This document shows, piece after piece, positions 7,652 through 9,725 of a DNA stretch of 9,725 nucleotides. The notes under the pieces were generated by a model. That model was not told where the DNA came from and did not search any database. It saw only the letters and a program-made list of their open reading frames with translations. The position numbers and the translations under genes are program-made. The first letter of the stretch is position 1, and every line of letters starts with the position of its first letter. The stretch is from an uncultured Porphyromonadaceae bacterium. Its GTDB lineage: Bacteria > Bacteroidota > Bacteroidia > Bacteroidales > Muribaculaceae. The stretch is from the NCBI GenBank assembly GCA_900551515.1, contig URWH01000058.1, positions 1-9,725 of the forward strand, written 5' to 3'.

Positions 7652-8221
7652 ATGAAACAACAATGGAAACCGGGCACAATGATCTATCCGCTTCCGGCGG
7701 TGATAGTGACCTGTGGCTCCTCGGTTGCCGACAGCAACTTGCTCACCGTGGCATGGACAGGCACCATCTGCACCGATCCGGCCATGTGCTACATATCCGT
7801 GCGCCCCGAACGCCATTCCTATGATATGATACGCTCCACCATGGAGTTTACCATCAACCTCACCACCGAGGCTATGGCACGGGCCACCGACTGGGTCGGC
7901 GTGCGCTCGGGACGCGACTACGACAAATGGAAGGAGACGGGGCTGACGCCTGAAGAGGGACGCCTCGTGGCCTGCCCCTCGGTTATGGAATCGCCGCTGA
8001 GCATCGAGTGTCGCGTCAAAGAGATTGTGCATCTCGGCAGTCACGACATGTTTATCGCCGATGTGCTCTGCGTACTTGCCGACGAAAGCCTCATCGACCC
8101 CGAAACAGGTGCCTTCAAGCTTGAGCGTGCCGGAATGCTGGTCTACAGCCACGGCAACTACTACGGCCTCGGCGCTCACATAGGCCGTTTCGGATGGTCG
8201 GTAAAGAAGAAAACTAAATAA
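7652..8221 (+). CDS. Flavin reductase family protein (FMN-binding split barrel, flavoredoxin-like)
   Basis: 189 residues with the layout of flavin-reductase-like/flavoredoxin proteins: [10 protein letters not shown] (13-22), [20 protein letters not shown] (29-48) with SVRPERHSY next (49-57), [19 protein letters not shown] (65-83), then SGRDYDKW (86-93), and [20 protein letters not shown] (113-132). The split-barrel fold binds FMN; members either reduce flavin with NAD(P)H or act as FMN electron carriers. It lies 39 bases after pyrI and 43 bases before glyA on the same strand, with no promoter-like element in either gap, so co-transcription is likely. A direct link to pyrimidine or folate metabolism is not established. 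The specific electron donor and acceptor are unknown. The ATG at 7652 fits the family start ([11 protein letters not shown] follows within a few residues). Confidence 0.9.
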   Translation: MKQQWKPGTMIYPLPAVIVTCGSSVADSNLLTVAWTGTICTDPAMCYISVRPERHSYDMIRSTMEFTINLTTEAMARATDWVGVRSGRDYDKWKETGLTPEEGRLVACPSVMESPLSIECRVKEIVHLGSHDMFIADVLCVLADESLIDPETGAFKLERAGMLVYSHGNYYGLGAHIGRFGWSVKKKTK

Positions 8222-8264
8222 CAATCAGATAATATACAACATCATTAACACATATCACAGATTT

Positions 8265-9545
8265 ATGCAACCCGACAATCAGATTTTTCAGCTAATCGAT
8301 CGCGAGTATCAGCGTCAGAAAAAAGGCATCGAACTCATCGCTTCCGAAAACTTCGTCAGCGACGAAGTGATGCGTGCCATGGGCTCTTGCCTCACCAATA
8401 AATATGCCGAAGGATATCCCGGCCACCGCTACTATGGCGGCTGCCAGGTGGTCGACGAAGTGGAGCAGCTGGCCATCGACCGCGTGAAGAAGCTTTTCGG
8501 CGCGGCTTACGCCAACGTGCAGCCCCACTCAGGCGCACAGGCCAACATGGCCGTGTTCATGGCTTGTCTGAAGCCGGGCGACAAATTCCTCGGACTCAAC
8601 CTCGCTCACGGCGGCCACCTCTCCCACGGAAGCCCCGTCAACTTCTCCGGCCTTGTTTTCCAGGCTCTCGGCTACAACGTCGATGAGGAGACTGGCCTCG
8701 TCGACTACGACAATATGGAAGAGATCGCACGCCGCGAACGTCCGCGTCTGATCATCGGCGGCGCCAGCGCCTACTCGCGCGATTGGGACTATGCCCGAAT
8801 GCGCCGTCTGGCCGACGAGATCGGCGCCATTTTCATGGTCGACATGGCTCATCCCGCCGGCCTCATCGCCGCCGGTCTGCTCGACAACCCCGTGAAATAC
8901 GCCCACATAGTCACCTCCACCACCCACAAGACCCTGCGCGGCCCGCGCGGCGGCATCATCCTGATGGGTGAGGACTTCGAAAATCCCTGGGGCAAGACAA
9001 CCCCCAAAGGCCAAGTGCGCATGATGTCGTCGCTGCTCGACTCTGCCGTATTCCCCGGCGTTCAGGGCGGCCCCCTCGAACATGTCATCGCAGCCAAAGC
9101 CGTGGCCTTCGGCGAAGCCCTTCAGCCCGAATACCGCGACTATCAGATCCAGGTGAAGAAAAACGCCGCCGCAATGGCTGCCGCACTCATCGAACGCGGT
9201 TATAAGATCGTGTCAAACGGCACCGACAACCACTGCATCCTCGTCGACCTCCGAACCAAATTCCCCGAACTCACCGGCAAGGTGGCCGAACGTGTTCTCG
9301 TTGAAGCCGACATCACTGCCAACAAAAACATGGTGCCCTTCGACACCCGTTCCCCATTCCAGACTTCAGGCATCCGTCTCGGCACCCCCGCCATCACCAC
9401 CCGCGGCGCCAAGGAAGATTTCATGGTCGAGATCGTCGACATGATCGACACCGTGCTCTCCAACCCCGAATCGCCCGAGACCATCGCCGCCGTCCGCGCC
9501 CGCGTCAACGCCGCCATGGAAGGCTATCCGATGTTCGCCTATTGA
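8265..9545 (+). CDS. glyA: Serine hydroxymethyltransferase
   Basis: 426 residues, full length for the bacterial PLP enzyme that interconverts serine and glycine while charging tetrahydrofolate to 5,10-methylene-THF, the main one-carbon source for purines, thymidylate and methionine. Motifs seen: [12 protein letters not shown] (21-32), [15 protein letters not shown] (45-59, with Y47 and E49), QPHSGAQAN (86-94), VDMAHPAGL (192-200, D193 and H196 at the PLP ring), the PLP-lysine motif [14 protein letters not shown] (217-230, K222), FPGVQGGP (263-270) and SGIRLGTPA (368-376, R371 for the substrate carboxylate). The enzyme is cytosolic. The 43-base upstream gap is AT-rich and lacks a Shine-Dalgarno sequence, as is usual for well-expressed Bacteroidetes genes. 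The next gene starts 5 bases after the stop. Confidence 0.98.
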   Translation: MQPDNQIFQLIDREYQRQKKGIELIASENFVSDEVMRAMGSCLTNKYAEGYPGHRYYGGCQVVDEVEQLAIDRVKKLFGAAYANVQPHSGAQANMAVFMACLKPGDKFLGLNLAHGGHLSHGSPVNFSGLVFQALGYNVDEETGLVDYDNMEEIARRERPRLIIGGASAYSRDWDYARMRRLADEIGAIFMVDMAHPAGLIAAGLLDNPVKYAHIVTSTTHKTLRGPRGGIILMGEDFENPWGKTTPKGQVRMMSSLLDSAVFPGVQGGPLEHVIAAKAVAFGEALQPEYRDYQIQVKKNAAAMAAALIERGYKIVSNGTDNHCILVDLRTKFPELTGKVAERVLVEADITANKNMVPFDTRSPFQTSGIRLGTPAITTRGAKEDFMVEIVDMIDTVLSNPESPETIAAVRARVNAAMEGYPMFAY

Positions 9546-9550
9546 TCCCG

Positions 9551-9725
9551 ATGGACAGCACATTTGAATGGGCCGAAGGCCTTGACTGCGCCGTGACCGT
9601 CTGCGACGCCGACGCCGTGATCATCTATCAGAACCGTAAGGCGCGCAAGCAATATGAAGCGCACGGCGACCTCATCGGCCGCAATCTGATGGACTGTCAC
9701 AACGAGCGTTCTCAGGCCATCATCC
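9551..9725 (+). CDS. PAS-like domain protein, N-terminal 58 residues (runs off right edge)
   Basis: The frame opens with an ATG 5 bases after the glyA stop and stays open to the window end. Residues 11-58 read like the first half of a PAS domain: LDCAVTVCDADAVIIYQN (11-28) fits the first two PAS strands with the acidic turn, RKARKQYEAHG (29-39) the short helices, and LIGRNLMDCHNERSQAII (41-58) the 'G-x-N-L-x-D-CH' step seen in PAS-type and DUF438-associated sensor domains. It could be a small single-domain sensor or the start of a larger signalling protein; what follows the PAS is outside the window. The close spacing suggests co-transcription with glyA. The call rests on a short segment and is moderate. 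Confidence 0.65.
   Translation, partial: MDSTFEWAEGLDCAVTVCDADAVIIYQNRKARKQYEAHGDLIGRNLMDCHNERSQAII

Noticed and set aside
6228..8224. Long minus-strand open frames opposite pyrB, pyrI and the flavin reductase gene
   Set aside because: Shadows of well-identified plus-strand genes; no family resemblance or initiation context.
8222..8264. Possible separate promoter in the AT-rich gap before glyA
   Set aside because: No TAnnTTTG match and no TTTG partner; the AT richness is adequately explained by Bacteroidetes translation-initiation context.

Overview
The window looks like a stretch of chromosome from a GC-rich member of the Bacteroidales. Muribaculaceae or a similar gut lineage would fit, but the family cannot be fixed from this sequence alone. 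The evidence is perfect matches to the Bacteroidetes -7 promoter element (TAnnTTTG), no Shine-Dalgarno sequences before well-defined starts, a DUF4922-type protein, a patatin fused to an outer-membrane barrel, and an enteric-type pyrBI pair. There are nine protein-coding genes, two cut by the window edges. I see no mobile element, CRISPR array, tRNA or rRNA.

Minus strand, 3592 down to 1: a tightly packed four-gene unit. In transcription order it encodes an inositol-monophosphatase-family phosphatase, a GT2 glycosyltransferase with an extra degenerate N-terminal domain, a DUF4922 protein with a GalT/HIT-like nucleotidyltransferase signature, and a SpoIID/LytB-domain protein that runs off the left edge. 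Two junctions are 4-base stop/start overlaps (ATGA and GTGA) and the third gap is 10 bases, so the four are almost certainly co-transcribed and translationally coupled. Sugar-phosphate, nucleotide-sugar, glycosyl-transfer and peptidoglycan-cleavage chemistries side by side suggest a glycan or cell-wall job, but no substrate is identified.

Divergent control region, 3593-3710: two oppositely directed Bacteroidetes-type promoters interleave within about 45 bases. One serves the minus-strand unit and the other the plus-strand patatin gene.

Plus strand, 3711-6023: a secreted patatin-like phospholipase with a POTRA-like linker and a C-terminal beta-barrel, predicted to sit in the outer membrane.

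Plus strand, 6024 to the right edge: a perfect -7 element and a roughly 110-base leader containing a long imperfect hairpin precede pyrB. Then come pyrI (ATGA overlap with pyrB), a flavin-reductase-family protein, glyA, and the first 58 codons of a PAS-like protein. Gaps are 39, 43 and 5 bases, so these five genes may form one transcript joining pyrimidine synthesis to one-carbon metabolism. The most notable unexplained element on this side is the hairpin in the pyrB leader.
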